From positions 62,001-126,000 of the forward strand of contig PKRC01000004.1 of the NCBI GenBank assembly GCA_017577715.1: 64,000 bases of DNA, in the 5' to 3' direction. The notes below the pieces were generated by a model, which had not been told where the DNA came from, did not search any database, and worked only from the letters and a program-made list of their open reading frames with translations. Position numbers and translations under genes: made by a program. The stretch is from Clostridia bacterium (GTDB lineage Bacteria > Bacillota > Clostridia > Caldicoprobacterales > Caldicoprobacteraceae). Of this stretch, positions 51,484 to 59,365 are shown piece by piece (position 1 is the stretch's first letter; each line of letters starts with the position of its first letter).

Positions 51484-51560
51484 GACCTACCAGTTCAACC
51501 GGTTAGAATGCCAGCCTATTATACTAAAGATGGAGGGCTCGAGTCCCTTCTGGATCACCA
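51484..51560 (+). pseudogene. decayed tRNA-Asp copy
   Basis: Most divergent of the four. The acceptor 5' strand GACCTAC no longer pairs well with CTGGATC, and the anticodon arm (CCAGC-CTATTAT-ACTAA) has lost its stem and the GTC anticodon. The T-loop core CTCGAGTC and the 3' ACCA remain, so descent from tRNA-Asp is clear from alignment with 52088. Confidence 0.85.
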
Positions 51561-51565
51561 TAGAT

Positions 51566-51641
51566 GCTGGCGTAGCTCAACTGGTAGAGCAGCTGACTTG
51601 TAATCAGCAGGTTATGGGTTCGAGTACCATTGCCAGCTCCA
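51566..51641 (+). tRNA. tRNA-Thr(TGT) copy, nearly intact but T stem broken
   Basis: Differs from the intact tRNA-Thr at 52170 by four bases out of 76. The anticodon TGT, D arm and CCA are intact and the acceptor still pairs (GCTGGCG/TGCCAGC). However C61 is changed to A, destroying the G53-C61 pair next to the T loop. Transcription would depend on read-through because the array promoter is gone. Could be weakly functional or a pseudogene. Confidence 0.6.
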
Positions 51642-51644
51642 GCA

Positions 51645-51677
51645 ATTCCAAGGGTTTAAACCCTTGGAATTTTTTTA
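51645..51677 (+). terminator. terminator of the decayed tRNA array
   Basis: A perfect palindrome ATTCCAAGGG-TTTAAA-CCCTTGGAAT (51645-51670) followed by seven T residues. The remaining bases to 51870 contain only AT-rich sequence and a CATTATATAATG palindrome near 51806. Confidence 0.88.
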
Positions 51678-51871
51678 TTTGTGTTGCTCTGTTAACGGTT
51701 TGTTGCCAGGAAAACTTTTCTTCATCAAATGGGAGTCAACACTGGTGAAGACAGCATATATATGATTAATGAGGCCAATATAGCTCCGTTTACAAGAAGG
51801 CGCATTATATAATGTAAGCGTATATTTCGGTGATTTTTTAAGTTGATTTTGTAAAATTATGATTTATACGG

Positions 51872-51905
51872 TTGACAATTTGGCCAGTCTTGTGTATCAT
51901 ATAAT
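51872..51905 (+). promoter_or_regulatory. promoter of the intact tRNA array
   Basis: TTGACA (51872-51877) with TATCAT (51895-51900) at 17 bp, or TATAAT (51900-51905) at 22 bp. Transcription would begin shortly before tRNA-Lys. Confidence 0.75.
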
Positions 51906-51923
51906 CTGCATTCGTTGATGTGT

Positions 51924-51999
51924 GACCCATTAGCTCAGGTGGTAGAGCACTGGACTTTTAATCCAGGTGTCCGGCGTTCGAATCGCCGATGGGTCACCA
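51924..51999 (+). tRNA. tRNA-Lys(TTT)
   Basis: Complete cloverleaf: acceptor GACCCAT/ATGGGTC, D stem GCTC/GAGC, anticodon stem CTGGA/TCCAG with loop CTTTTAA, T arm CGGCG-TTCGAAT-CGCCG, encoded CCA. First of a four-tRNA array. Confidence 0.97.
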
Positions 52000-52004
52000 C
52001 GTGC

Positions 52005-52079
52005 GGCCCCGTGGTCAAGTGGTTAAGACACCGCCCTTTCACGGCGGTAACAGGGGTTCGAATCCCCTCGGGGTCACCA
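52005..52079 (+). tRNA. tRNA-Glu(TTC)
   Basis: Acceptor GGCCCCG/CGGGGTC, anticodon stem CCGCC/GGCGG with loop CTTTCAC, T arm AGGGG-TTCGAAT-CCCCT, encoded CCA. Confidence 0.97.
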
Positions 52080-52087
52080 ATAAATAC

Positions 52088-52164
52088 GGCCCGGTAGTTC
52101 AGCTGGTTAGAACGCTAGCCTGTCACGCTAGAGGTCGAGGGTTCAAGTCCCTTCCGGGTCGCCA
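52088..52164 (+). tRNA. tRNA-Asp(GTC)
   Basis: Acceptor GGCCCGG/CCGGGTC, anticodon stem CTAGC/GCTAG with loop CTGTCAC, T arm GAGGG-TTCAAGT-CCCTT, G73 discriminator, encoded CCA. Confidence 0.97.
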
Positions 52165-52169
52165 TAGAT

Positions 52170-52245
52170 GCTGGTGTAGCTCAATTGGTAGAGCAGCTGA
52201 CTTGTAATCAGCAGGTTATGGGTTCGAGTCCCATCGCCAGCTCCA
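52170..52245 (+). tRNA. tRNA-Thr(TGT)
   Basis: Acceptor GCTGGTG/CGCCAGC, anticodon stem GCTGA/TCAGC with loop CTTGTAA, T arm ATGGG-TTCGAGT-CCCAT, T73, encoded CCA. Confidence 0.97.
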
Positions 52246-52248
52246 CTG

Positions 52249-52278
52249 ATCCCGAGGTCGGAGGTCCTTGGGATTTTT
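52249..52278 (+). terminator. terminator of the intact tRNA array
   Basis: ATCCCGAGG (52249-52257) pairs with CCTTGGGAT (52266-52274) with one wobble, then T residues. Confidence 0.85.
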
Positions 52279-52322
52279 ACAGAAAATAAGCTTTGCAAAC
52301 ATTTCTCAAATATCCATATTTT

Positions 52323-52347
52323 ACTGGAGCAACGCTCCAGTTTTTTA
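52323..52347 (+). terminator. second terminator downstream of the tRNA array
   Basis: ACTGGAGC-AAC-GCTCCAGT (52323-52341) followed by six T residues. Between here and the blaI promoter at 52532 I see no gene. Confidence 0.88.
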
Positions 52348-52531
52348 TTACCTTTTTTGGGAAATTACCAGCCCTCGGGAACGTAGGCCTATCCTGATGC
52401 TTATCCGTGGATTAAGAAAGGCAAAAAGGGAGAGGTCCATTTTGTTTGGCGTCCATTAATAATATTTAGCCCCATAAGCCAGCAAAATAGAAGAATTCCT
52501 AGCGATTACTGCTGACAGGAGAAAAATTATC

Positions 52532-52585
52532 TTGACAAAAAAGGATTACTATTGTAATCTAACTATGAAGATTACAAATGTAAGC
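52532..52585 (+). promoter_or_regulatory. blaI promoter with two BlaI-type operators
   Basis: TTGACA (52532-52537), 17 bases, TAATCT (52555-52560). A perfect dyad GATTAC-TATT-GTAATC (52544-52559) covers spacer and -10. A near-copy GATTAC-AAAT-GTAAGC (52570-52585) lies 26 bp further on. The half sites resemble BlaI/MecI operators (TACA/TGTA cores), implying autorepression. Confidence 0.75.
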
Positions 52586-52599
52586 ATTGGAGGGAAAAA

Positions 52600-52974
52600 A
52601 TGAGAAACATTCCACAGATATCTGATGCCGAGTGGAAAGTAATGAAGGTTATCTGGGCAAAATCCCGCTGTACTGCCAGTGAGGTAATTCAGGAGTTGTC
52701 GTCATGTACAAGATGGAAGCCCAAAACGGTCAAAACTTTGCTTTCTAGACTGGTTAAAAAGGGCGTTTTAGGATATGAAGAGCGCGATCGTGCCTATGTA
52801 TATTATCCGCTCATCGATGAAGAGGAATGCATAAAAAAGGAGAGCAGGTCTTTTTTGGAGCGGGTATACAATGGTTCCCTTAGCAGGATGTTGATTACTT
52901 TCATTAAGGAGGCAAAGCTCACCGACAGGGAAATAGATGAACTCAAAAGGATATTGGATGAGAAGAAGGAATGA
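52600..52974 (+). CDS. blaI: BlaI/MecI-family repressor
   Basis: 124-residue winged-helix repressor cleaved by a partner M56 protease in known systems. The N-terminal ISDAEWKVMKVIWAKS (residues 5-20), the helix-turn-helix with WKPKTVKTLLSRLVKKGVLGYEE (about 41-63), and a C-terminal dimerisation helix ending DELKRILDEKKE are typical. SD GGAGGG. It is cotranscribed with the blaR1-like gene 18 bp downstream and sits behind tandem dyads it probably binds. Confidence 0.95.
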   Translation: MRNIPQISDAEWKVMKVIWAKSRCTASEVIQELSSCTRWKPKTVKTLLSRLVKKGVLGYEERDRAYVYYPLIDEEECIKKESRSFLERVYNGSLSRMLITFIKEAKLTDREIDELKRILDEKKE

Positions 52975-52992
52975 GGTGGAGGGGTATACCAT

Positions 52993-55900
52993 ATGGATCA
53001 ATTTCCCGCAGTTTTCAGATGGGTGTTACACGCATCCCTGATGGCCAGCATATTAACGGTTGTTATCATTTTATTAAAGTATATGTCGCGTAACAAATTT
53101 GGCATACAATGGCATTATGCCGTATGGTTTATTGTGATAATACGGCTATTGTTGCCTTTTGCGCCGCAAAGCCATATAAGCCTCTTTAACCTTTTTGTTG
53201 TAGTACGTGGTGAGATTTTCGAGGGTGAAATGCGCCCTCAAGTTTCAAATGTACAATTTGACGATGGCATGGTGGATGAAGACATAACAGGTTTAAGGGT
53301 AAGGGACGGCGAAAAACAGCGTAGAATGGATGATGCGGCAAGTTCCGTAGAAGGGGTGGTAGGGATAGAAGAACAGCTGGGGGATGAAGCACAGCAGCAA
53401 TATTCCATCCAAAATAATGTGTCGGTGGAAAGCCAGGAAGGCTCACCGGTAATACAAAAACCAGTATACAGCAAAAGGGCGTTACTAGGTTCAGTGAAGG
53501 AGCATATATCAGGCCTAGAAGTTTATCAGGCGATGTATTATTTGTGGCTAATAGGGGTTATCTTGTTAGGCTTGTACATGCTGGCGGGTAATATAAAATT
53601 ATGGCAGCATTTGAAGCGAGAAAGAGCAAATGTAAGGGATGAAATCATTCATATACTGGACGAATGCAAAAGCTTACTCAAAATACGGCAAAGAGTGGAA
53701 GTAAGGTATACGGATTTGGTGAAAGTGCCAGTGCTCTTCGGCCTGGTGACTCCTAAAATTTTGATTCCCAACTCTATAAAACAGGCCATTACCCATTCGG
53801 AGATAAAGCACATATTTCTTCATGAACTGGCTCATTTAAAGAGAAAAGATATAATTGTAAATTGGCTAACTAACGTACTTCAAGTTCTTCACTGGTTTAA
53901 TCCAATTATTTGGCTAGCATTTGCCAAGATGTGCGAGGATCGCGAAGTTGCTTGCGATGCAACGGTCTTATATTACTTGCGAGAAGATGAGAAGAAAAAA
54001 TATGGCGAGACCCTCATAAACATCCTGGTCAAGGGTAGTGCCCCTGTTAAATTGTCGGGCGTAACTGGCATTGTGGAGAGCAAATCGCAGGTTAAGAGGA
54101 GGATCAAGATGATAGCCGGCTTTAATAAAAAACAGTATAAATGGTCATTGGCGGCCATATTGGTATTGCTGCTTATGGGTTGTAGCTTGCTTACCGATCC
54201 AACCAGGCAAAATGTTAATGAAAACGGCCATAACGCTCTGGATGGTGAGACAAATGTGCGGGCAGAGGATAGTTATGACATTGATAATTCTGTCCTGTAC
54301 AGCTATAGCGTTCTGGCAGACCCTGTATCGGAGGATAATTTGGAAAACTGGTTTATAAAGGCGGGGTACATTACGCAGCAGGGGGAATGGGTTTATTTTT
54401 ATGGCCTGCCTTTGGATAGAAAAGGTGGCGCTTATTCGTTGTCTTCAGGGCCGATATACAGGATTAAGCTGAACGGGGCCGACAAGACAAAGGTTGTGGA
54501 CGGCAATGTAAAATATGTGGGCATGTATGAAGATTGGCTATATTATAAGGAAGGCAATAGCCTTTATAGAATCAATGTCCAAAGCGGAGATAAAGCCCTA
54601 TTGGCTCAAAATGCATATGGAAGCGTAGCGATGGATGATGAATGGATATTTGTGGCTACTCGGGATGGGCTTCTAAGAATGTGCCATGATGGCCAGGGAA
54701 AGGAGCTGTTTGTGAAGGGGTGTGTAAGGGACGTTTTGGTCCATGATGGGTGGGTTTATTATACGACCGATGATAGCTTGAACAGAATAAGCGTCGATGG
54801 CCAACAGCGTTCGGTATTATCAAAAAGAACGATCGGGAATATAGGTATTTGGAAAGATAAACTATACTATTCGCTAGTGCATGAAAAGGTCCAAACCTTT
54901 CAACCGCAAACCTATTACGAAGGTCTTGTGATGCGGATTCATGATGAGCCCTATATAATTCTGGATGCCGAAGTTTATAGGATGAATTTGGATGGGACGG
55001 GAAAGGAAAAGGTTGCTGAGGGCAATTTAGGAAGGATAATAGACGGATGGCTGATTTCTTATCTGTATGAGGACTTTGTTGGACAGGTGATGGTTTGCAG
55101 GAAGCAAATCGAGGGGGATACCAAATATCTATATCACATAAAGTTTTTAGGTGAATTGCAGGATTGGAACGCTATTAAATTGGATCCAGAAAGGTTTTAC
55201 CAGGAATCTAGGACAGAAATGTTCTATAAAGAATTTAGAATGGATGGCCGGTGGTTTTATCAGTGGGAAGGGAATAGGTTGGTAATCAGGTCATTGGATA
55301 GGCTCAAGATTTTTAGAATACGCCAGACTGAAGCAGGGGTCATCGATGAGGAGCAGGAGAGGCATAAGATTGCCGTAAGCCTTTTAAACGAGGAGTTTTA
55401 TAACAACCTCAAAGGGATTTCACAGGATGGAAATTGGATATACTATTTTAACCCTTATACCGGCAGTTTATGCCGGGTAAGCAAGGATAATACGGACAAC
55501 CAGCTGGTTTTGACGGCTGATAGCGGGATGGACATAATCGGGGTTAGAGATGGGTGGGTTTATTTAGCCACCTATGATTCCTACTTTTTCGATTACGGCA
55601 TATTTAAGATAAAGATAGACGGCGAGGGCGAAGTACAAAAAGTTTTGGATGGCTATTTCTTCCTGCCTGTAATTATTGATGATTGGCTGTATGCAAGATA
55701 TGATGGTGCGTTTTATAGAATCAATTTGGATACTGGTGAAAAGATGAAGCTTATCGATAAGTGCGATTCTATATTCATTAGGGAATCAAATGAATGGATA
55801 TATTTCACTTTGGATAACCAGCTTTATAAAATTCGCCGTGATGGCAGCGGCTTGTTTAAATTGTTAGAGTATAACGAAGATCATATAACGCAGGTGATGG

Positions 55901-56313
55901 AATGCGGTGAATGGATATACTATCAAACTGTGAGCGGCACAAAAACAGCAACTGAGAGGCTTTACAGGATAAGGCAAGATGGGACGCATAAGAAGATAAT
56001 AGATTCTGATGCAAATTATTACGCAATTCATGGGGAATGGATATATTATTCCAAAGGAACGGAGATTTATAGGATGAAATTGGATGGCAGTCAAAAGGCC
56101 AAAGTATACGAAAACGATAATACTATCATTTCAGTTGTCGGCGTAACAGACGAGGGTATATATTTCACGGAATATGTAAACACATCTAAAGTAGGTTTAT
56201 TCTTCGCATACAGTAAGCTAGAATTTGACAATTCTAATAAAGTGCAAATATATAACAAGTATGATTTCTACAAAGAATTGGAGTCAAAGGGCTTGGCAAC
56301 AGGTGTATATTAA
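52993..56313 (+). CDS. BlaR1-like M56 metalloprotease fused to a large beta-propeller-like (DUF5050) sensor
   Basis: 1106 residues. The N-terminal BlaR1/MecR1 part has membrane helices near 12-30, 40-57 and 183-203. The cytosolic zinc site HELAH is at 277-281, with CEDREVACD downstream. A fourth helix follows near 380-397. That helix ends in LLLMGC, a typical lipobox. From about 400 to the end there are roughly 14 repeats of the type G-E-W-I-Y-Y ... L-Y-R-I ... D-G, as in DUF5050/propeller domains, replacing the penicillin-binding sensor of BlaR1. SD GGAGGGG. It presumably cleaves the adjacent BlaI on an unknown, non-beta-lactam signal. Confidence 0.85.
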   Translation: MDQFPAVFRWVLHASLMASILTVVIILLKYMSRNKFGIQWHYAVWFIVIIRLLLPFAPQSHISLFNLFVVVRGEIFEGEMRPQVSNVQFDDGMVDEDITGLRVRDGEKQRRMDDAASSVEGVVGIEEQLGDEAQQQYSIQNNVSVESQEGSPVIQKPVYSKRALLGSVKEHISGLEVYQAMYYLWLIGVILLGLYMLAGNIKLWQHLKRERANVRDEIIHILDECKSLLKIRQRVEVRYTDLVKVPVLFGLVTPKILIPNSIKQAITHSEIKHIFLHELAHLKRKDIIVNWLTNVLQVLHWFNPIIWLAFAKMCEDREVACDATVLYYLREDEKKKYGETLINILVKGSAPVKLSGVTGIVESKSQVKRRIKMIAGFNKKQYKWSLAAILVLLLMGCSLLTDPTRQNVNENGHNALDGETNVRAEDSYDIDNSVLYSYSVLADPVSEDNLENWFIKAGYITQQGEWVYFYGLPLDRKGGAYSLSSGPIYRIKLNGADKTKVVDGNVKYVGMYEDWLYYKEGNSLYRINVQSGDKALLAQNAYGSVAMDDEWIFVATRDGLLRMCHDGQGKELFVKGCVRDVLVHDGWVYYTTDDSLNRISVDGQQRSVLSKRTIGNIGIWKDKLYYSLVHEKVQTFQPQTYYEGLVMRIHDEPYIILDAEVYRMNLDGTGKEKVAEGNLGRIIDGWLISYLYEDFVGQVMVCRKQIEGDTKYLYHIKFLGELQDWNAIKLDPERFYQESRTEMFYKEFRMDGRWFYQWEGNRLVIRSLDRLKIFRIRQTEAGVIDEEQERHKIAVSLLNEEFYNNLKGISQDGNWIYYFNPYTGSLCRVSKDNTDNQLVLTADSGMDIIGVRDGWVYLATYDSYFFDYGIFKIKIDGEGEVQKVLDGYFFLPVIIDDWLYARYDGAFYRINLDTGEKMKLIDKCDSIFIRESNEWIYFTLDNQLYKIRRDGSGLFKLLEYNEDHITQVMECGEWIYYQTVSGTKTATERLYRIRQDGTHKKIIDSDANYYAIHGEWIYYSKGTEIYRMKLDGSQKAKVYENDNTIISVVGVTDEGIYFTEYVNTSKVGLFFAYSKLEFDNSNKVQIYNKYDFYKELESKGLATGVY

Positions 56314-56485
56314 ACGGGTTTATTCCACATATAGGGAACCATTAGCTTATAGAGAAAGAACAAAAAAGAAATAGCTGGTATTATTATGAGTAGTGGCTGG
56401 GGAGAATAAAAGAATAAAGATGAAATTGTTGTTTTAATAGCTAAACTGAGGGTAAATATTTTGTTGTAAAATTTCTGAGTTTGTA

Positions 56486-56523
56486 TGGGGGGTAATTGCT
56501 GGAAAAGCGTGATTTACCACCCA
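56486..56523 (+). other. hairpin ahead of the rubredoxin gene
   Basis: TGGGGGGTAA (56486-56495) pairs with TTACCACCCA (56514-56523) with one mismatch, seven bases before the rubredoxin SD. No T run. The 230-bp gap after the blaR1-like gene otherwise shows nothing clear. Confidence 0.35.
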
Positions 56524-56543
56524 AAATGGAAGGAGGAAGTGCT

Positions 56544-56708
56544 GTGAAAAAATATCAATGCACGGTGTGCGGTTATATTTATGATCCTGCAGTGGGGGAT
56601 CCGGATGGAGGGATTGCACCAGGCACTGCTTTTGAGGATCTGCCAGATGACTGGGTATGTCCTGAGTGTGGCGTTGGAAAGGACATGTTTGAACCTTTGG
56701 ACGAATGA
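56544..56708 (+). CDS. rub: rubredoxin
   Basis: 54-residue iron protein for one-electron transfer, typical of anaerobe oxygen/peroxide defence. The Fe(Cys)4 site is CTVCGY (Cys6, Cys9) and CPECGV (Cys39, Cys42). GTG 56544 has AAGGAGG 7 bases upstream; the frame is open further back without meaning. Monocistronic with a terminator. It lies near perR and the peroxiredoxin remnant, which suits a peroxide-reduction role, but no partner reductase is adjacent. Confidence 0.97.
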   Translation: MKKYQCTVCGYIYDPAVGDPDGGIAPGTAFEDLPDDWVCPECGVGKDMFEPLDE

Positions 56709-56720
56709 GCGTATTAAGCT

Positions 56721-56753
56721 GTGGCCGGTTTCTATACCGGCTACAAATTTTTT
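56721..56753 (+). terminator. terminator of the rubredoxin gene
   Basis: GTGGCCGGT (56721-56729) pairs with ACCGGCTAC (56736-56744) with one wobble, then a T run. Confidence 0.82.
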
Positions 56754-56923
56754 GGCCAAGCCTTCATCTTGAACTGTGATCCCCCAATTTTGTAATTTAA
56801 AAGGTGCATTATGGTAAAATATATGGTAAAATATTTATTGTCTGGTGATTGGTGTATTCGCGTTTGGGGGCAATTAAAGGCTTAACTTAGAAAATCTTAA
56901 TTCCATAGAAAGGGAAGATGGGG

Positions 56924-58372
56924 ATGATGGATAAGGAAGTATTAACTCAACTCTCGAGCATACTTTCGCGACATTCATTTGTCTTATATCTCAATTCAGT
57001 GCGCAATTTGGGCCAGGACATCTATGTCTTTGTGGTCAAGGGTGATGTTGACAAAAAAATAGGCATCTTGAGCAAGAGGAATGTCCGGGGATTTAGGGAT
57101 CCGTTTTTTGCCGAAGGCATCAAAATAGAAGGCACTTCTCTTTCTTTCAACCTATATCCGTTAAGTTTTGAAAATTATCTCGTATTGAAGGGCGAATTTG
57201 GCATTGCGCCAGTGCCATGCAAGGACAAGGCGTCCTTTGGTACCGGAGACAGGCTGGGTTTGGCTACTGCTGCACATTTGGACGCCTTCAAAGGCTATGA
57301 CATGTTTCCTGTGTTGGCACAGCAATCGCCCAGGGAGCTTGAGAAGACCCATAGGGATTTCAGGGATGTTCTTTTAAAGGCCGTTTTGGGCGTATTGGAA
57401 GCTGGTTACACTGGCGGGTTTGGTGCAGATGCTGACCATATTAAGGATGAGAAATACTTACTGGAAGCTGCAGATGCTGGCTATACCATGTATACCCTGG
57501 ATGTAAGTGATATGTTGGGAACGGCAGAGGATATCTCTCCGGACAAGGTGGACCACATTTCGCAGCATAGCAAGGATATAGTGAAGGATTTTAGCGGTAA
57601 AACAATTTCTTTCGAAGGTGGAGTGTACACGGTAAAGGAGGAACAACTGTATAGGTCTGCCATTATTTATGAAAGAGCAATGAACTTTGTCGAAAGGGTT
57701 CATGGTTTGCTTAAGGGAAGGCTTAAGGCTTTCGATCTGGAGGTTTCTATTGACGAAGGGGATCGGGATACCACGGTGGAGGACCATATATTTGTGGCCG
57801 AGTATCTGCATAGGAAGGGGATAGATTTTTGGAGTCTGGCTCCAAAATTCCCTGGCTATTTTGAGAAGGCGGTGGATTACAGGGGGGATATGCAAAGATT
57901 TACGGTGGAGCTCAATAAGCACTGCGCTGTTGCAAGAATGCTCGGAGGTTATAGGTTGAGCCTTCACTCGGGTAGCGATAAGTTCAGCATATACAGGATT
58001 TTCAATGAGGCAACACAGCATAATTTCCACATAAAAACGTCGGGTACCAGCTGGTTGCAAGCTTTAAATGTGATACACCAAAAGGACAGGCAGCTTTTTA
58101 AAGAGCTTTATAGTATTGCCCTGGATAACCTAGAGGAGAGCAAAAAGGCGTATAAAATTTCCATCTACAGGCAAGACTTCCATGAAGGACTGGATCTGGA
58201 TGACCCCAATACGCTTCAAAATCCAAAAGTAAAGCAGCTGCTGCACATATCTTACGGGGTCTTGCTGGATGAGAAACGACGGGAGATCTACAACGTATTG
58301 AACCAGCATGAGGCCGAGCACTACAAGTATATATCGGATAATATAAGAAAGCACTTGGAGCTTTTGAAATAA
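56924..58372 (+). CDS. uxaE: UxaE-like tagaturonate epimerase family protein
   Basis: 482 residues resembling the UxaE family (D-tagaturonate to D-fructuronate epimerase of galacturonate breakdown in Thermotoga and clostridia). Visible features include FGTGDRLGLATAAHLDAF (about 104-121), ADADHIKDE (about 169-177) and LHSGSDKFSIYRIF (about 345-358), with His/Asp/Glu residues suited to metal binding in a TIM-barrel-like enzyme. ATG 56924 is 7-8 bases after AAGGGAA; ATG 56918 is in frame but too close. It stands alone without other uronate genes, so the assignment is moderate. Confidence 0.65.
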   Translation: MMDKEVLTQLSSILSRHSFVLYLNSVRNLGQDIYVFVVKGDVDKKIGILSKRNVRGFRDPFFAEGIKIEGTSLSFNLYPLSFENYLVLKGEFGIAPVPCKDKASFGTGDRLGLATAAHLDAFKGYDMFPVLAQQSPRELEKTHRDFRDVLLKAVLGVLEAGYTGGFGADADHIKDEKYLLEAADAGYTMYTLDVSDMLGTAEDISPDKVDHISQHSKDIVKDFSGKTISFEGGVYTVKEEQLYRSAIIYERAMNFVERVHGLLKGRLKAFDLEVSIDEGDRDTTVEDHIFVAEYLHRKGIDFWSLAPKFPGYFEKAVDYRGDMQRFTVELNKHCAVARMLGGYRLSLHSGSDKFSIYRIFNEATQHNFHIKTSGTSWLQALNVIHQKDRQLFKELYSIALDNLEESKKAYKISIYRQDFHEGLDLDDPNTLQNPKVKQLLHISYGVLLDEKRREIYNVLNQHEAEHYKYISDNIRKHLELLK

Positions 58373-58470
58373 GGTTCTCTTTTTCAGCTGAACTTTAAGC
58401 TATACCCCACCGTGAATTGGCAATGCAGGCTGCGGTGTAAGTGGTGCAATATGCTTACAGGAAGCGGGAT

Positions 58471-58766
58471 TTAGGCTTCTGCATTTTTTATCTTTTCTTT
58501 TATTGACGCTGGCTTCGTCTTTGGAACTATTACGTGGTCCTTGATTAAGTAGTTGTTGGGCCATTTCTCCGGCAGTGCCACGTCATATTTATCAGCTATT
58601 TGCAGAGCCTTGAGAGCTCGCGATATCTCGTTACATGATCAGCCGGATAATGCCCTTGTCATCCACTATGAATACTGCTCGCACCGTGTTGGTACCTTTT
58701 TCGGGATGAATCATTCCCAGCTGATTTGAGGCTCTGCCCAGTTCGTCAGCGATGACTAAATCTTCC
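58471..58766 (-). pseudogene. peroxiredoxin (1-Cys Prx type) remnant
   Basis: Translated on the minus strand from 58766: residues like ADELGRASNQLGMIHPEKGT, then TNTVRAVFIVDDKGIIRLIM, then a stop. After a shift of frame come ALKALQIADKYDVALPEKW and LIKDHVIVP. This is the C-terminal half of a Prx6-like peroxiredoxin. The N-terminal half with the peroxidatic Cys is missing, about a dozen residues are deleted between RLIM and ALKALQ with a frameshift, and the C-terminal end is altered. It lies directly behind perR on the same strand, the usual place for a PerR-controlled peroxidase. The rest of the 373-bp gap (58373-58470) is empty. Confidence 0.85.
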
Positions 58767-59186
58767 TTCCTTTATTTTTTTACAATTTTGGCATACGCCA
58801 TAAAAATTTATATCAATTTCATTGATGACAAACCCATTTAATTCCTTTGGCGTCGGGATCTTAGAGGAAAAGGGAAAATCAAATACTCGCTCGCATACGC
58901 GGCATTTAAAATGGCCGTGGAGGCAAGTGTTTATATCATAGCGAGCCACCTTTCCGTCGAGGGATATAACCTTTACAACTCCTTTGTCCGCAAACAAGTC
59001 CATGGTGTTGTAGACGCTGGTTTTGGAGATAGTGGGTATCTGGTCCAGCAAGCTTTTATAGATATCATCCGCTGTTGGATGTATGGGGTTATTGAGCAGA
59101 TATTCCAGTATCTTAAGCCTTATGGTGGATGGCTTTATATTGTAATTGATGAGATATTCTTTAAGCTGATTGACGGTATTATACAT
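58746..59186 (-). CDS. perR: PerR peroxide-sensing Fur-family repressor
   Basis: 146-residue metal-dependent repressor. The regulatory site matches PerR residue by residue: His36, Asp84, His90, His92 and Asp103 (B. subtilis 37, 85, 91, 93, 104); Asp103 rather than Glu favours iron and peroxide sensing. Structural zinc CxxC pairs are Cys95/98 and CQNC near 134-137. GAGGG precedes ATG 59186. The last ten or so residues run into the peroxiredoxin remnant; one A fewer in an A7 run (58779-58785) would give a stop right after CQNCKK. Confidence 0.88.
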   Translation of the reverse strand: MYNTVNQLKEYLINYNIKPSTIRLKILEYLLNNPIHPTADDIYKSLLDQIPTISKTSVYNTMDLFADKGVVKVISLDGKVARYDINTCLHGHFKCRVCERVFDFPFSSKIPTPKELNGFVINEIDINFYGVCQNCKKIKEGRFSHR

Positions 59187-59365
59187 CTTTTTCCCTCACC
59201 CTTTCATGGTTGTGACCAAGTTTTTGAGCACATGTTAGGTTGTCCCTGTTTTTTGTTCAAATATTGTTTCGATACACTTTTTACATTGATTGATACCCAA
59301 ATGTAGCAATTACCTTTCTGTCATTTTATGTTCCCATATTGAAGTCGCTTTTGCAATCTTTAGTT

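Noticed and set aside
51806..51817. CATTATATAATG palindrome as a promoter or operator
   Set aside because: No -35 at suitable distance and no gene starts nearby; it lies between a terminator and the tRNA promoter.
51385..52207. Several open frames running through the tRNA arrays
   Set aside because: They coincide with tRNA or tRNA-derived sequence on the same strand and are explained by the cloverleaf genes.
52268..52459. 63-codon ORF after the tRNA-Thr gene
   Set aside because: It crosses an intrinsic terminator (52323-52347), has no SD and no family resemblance.
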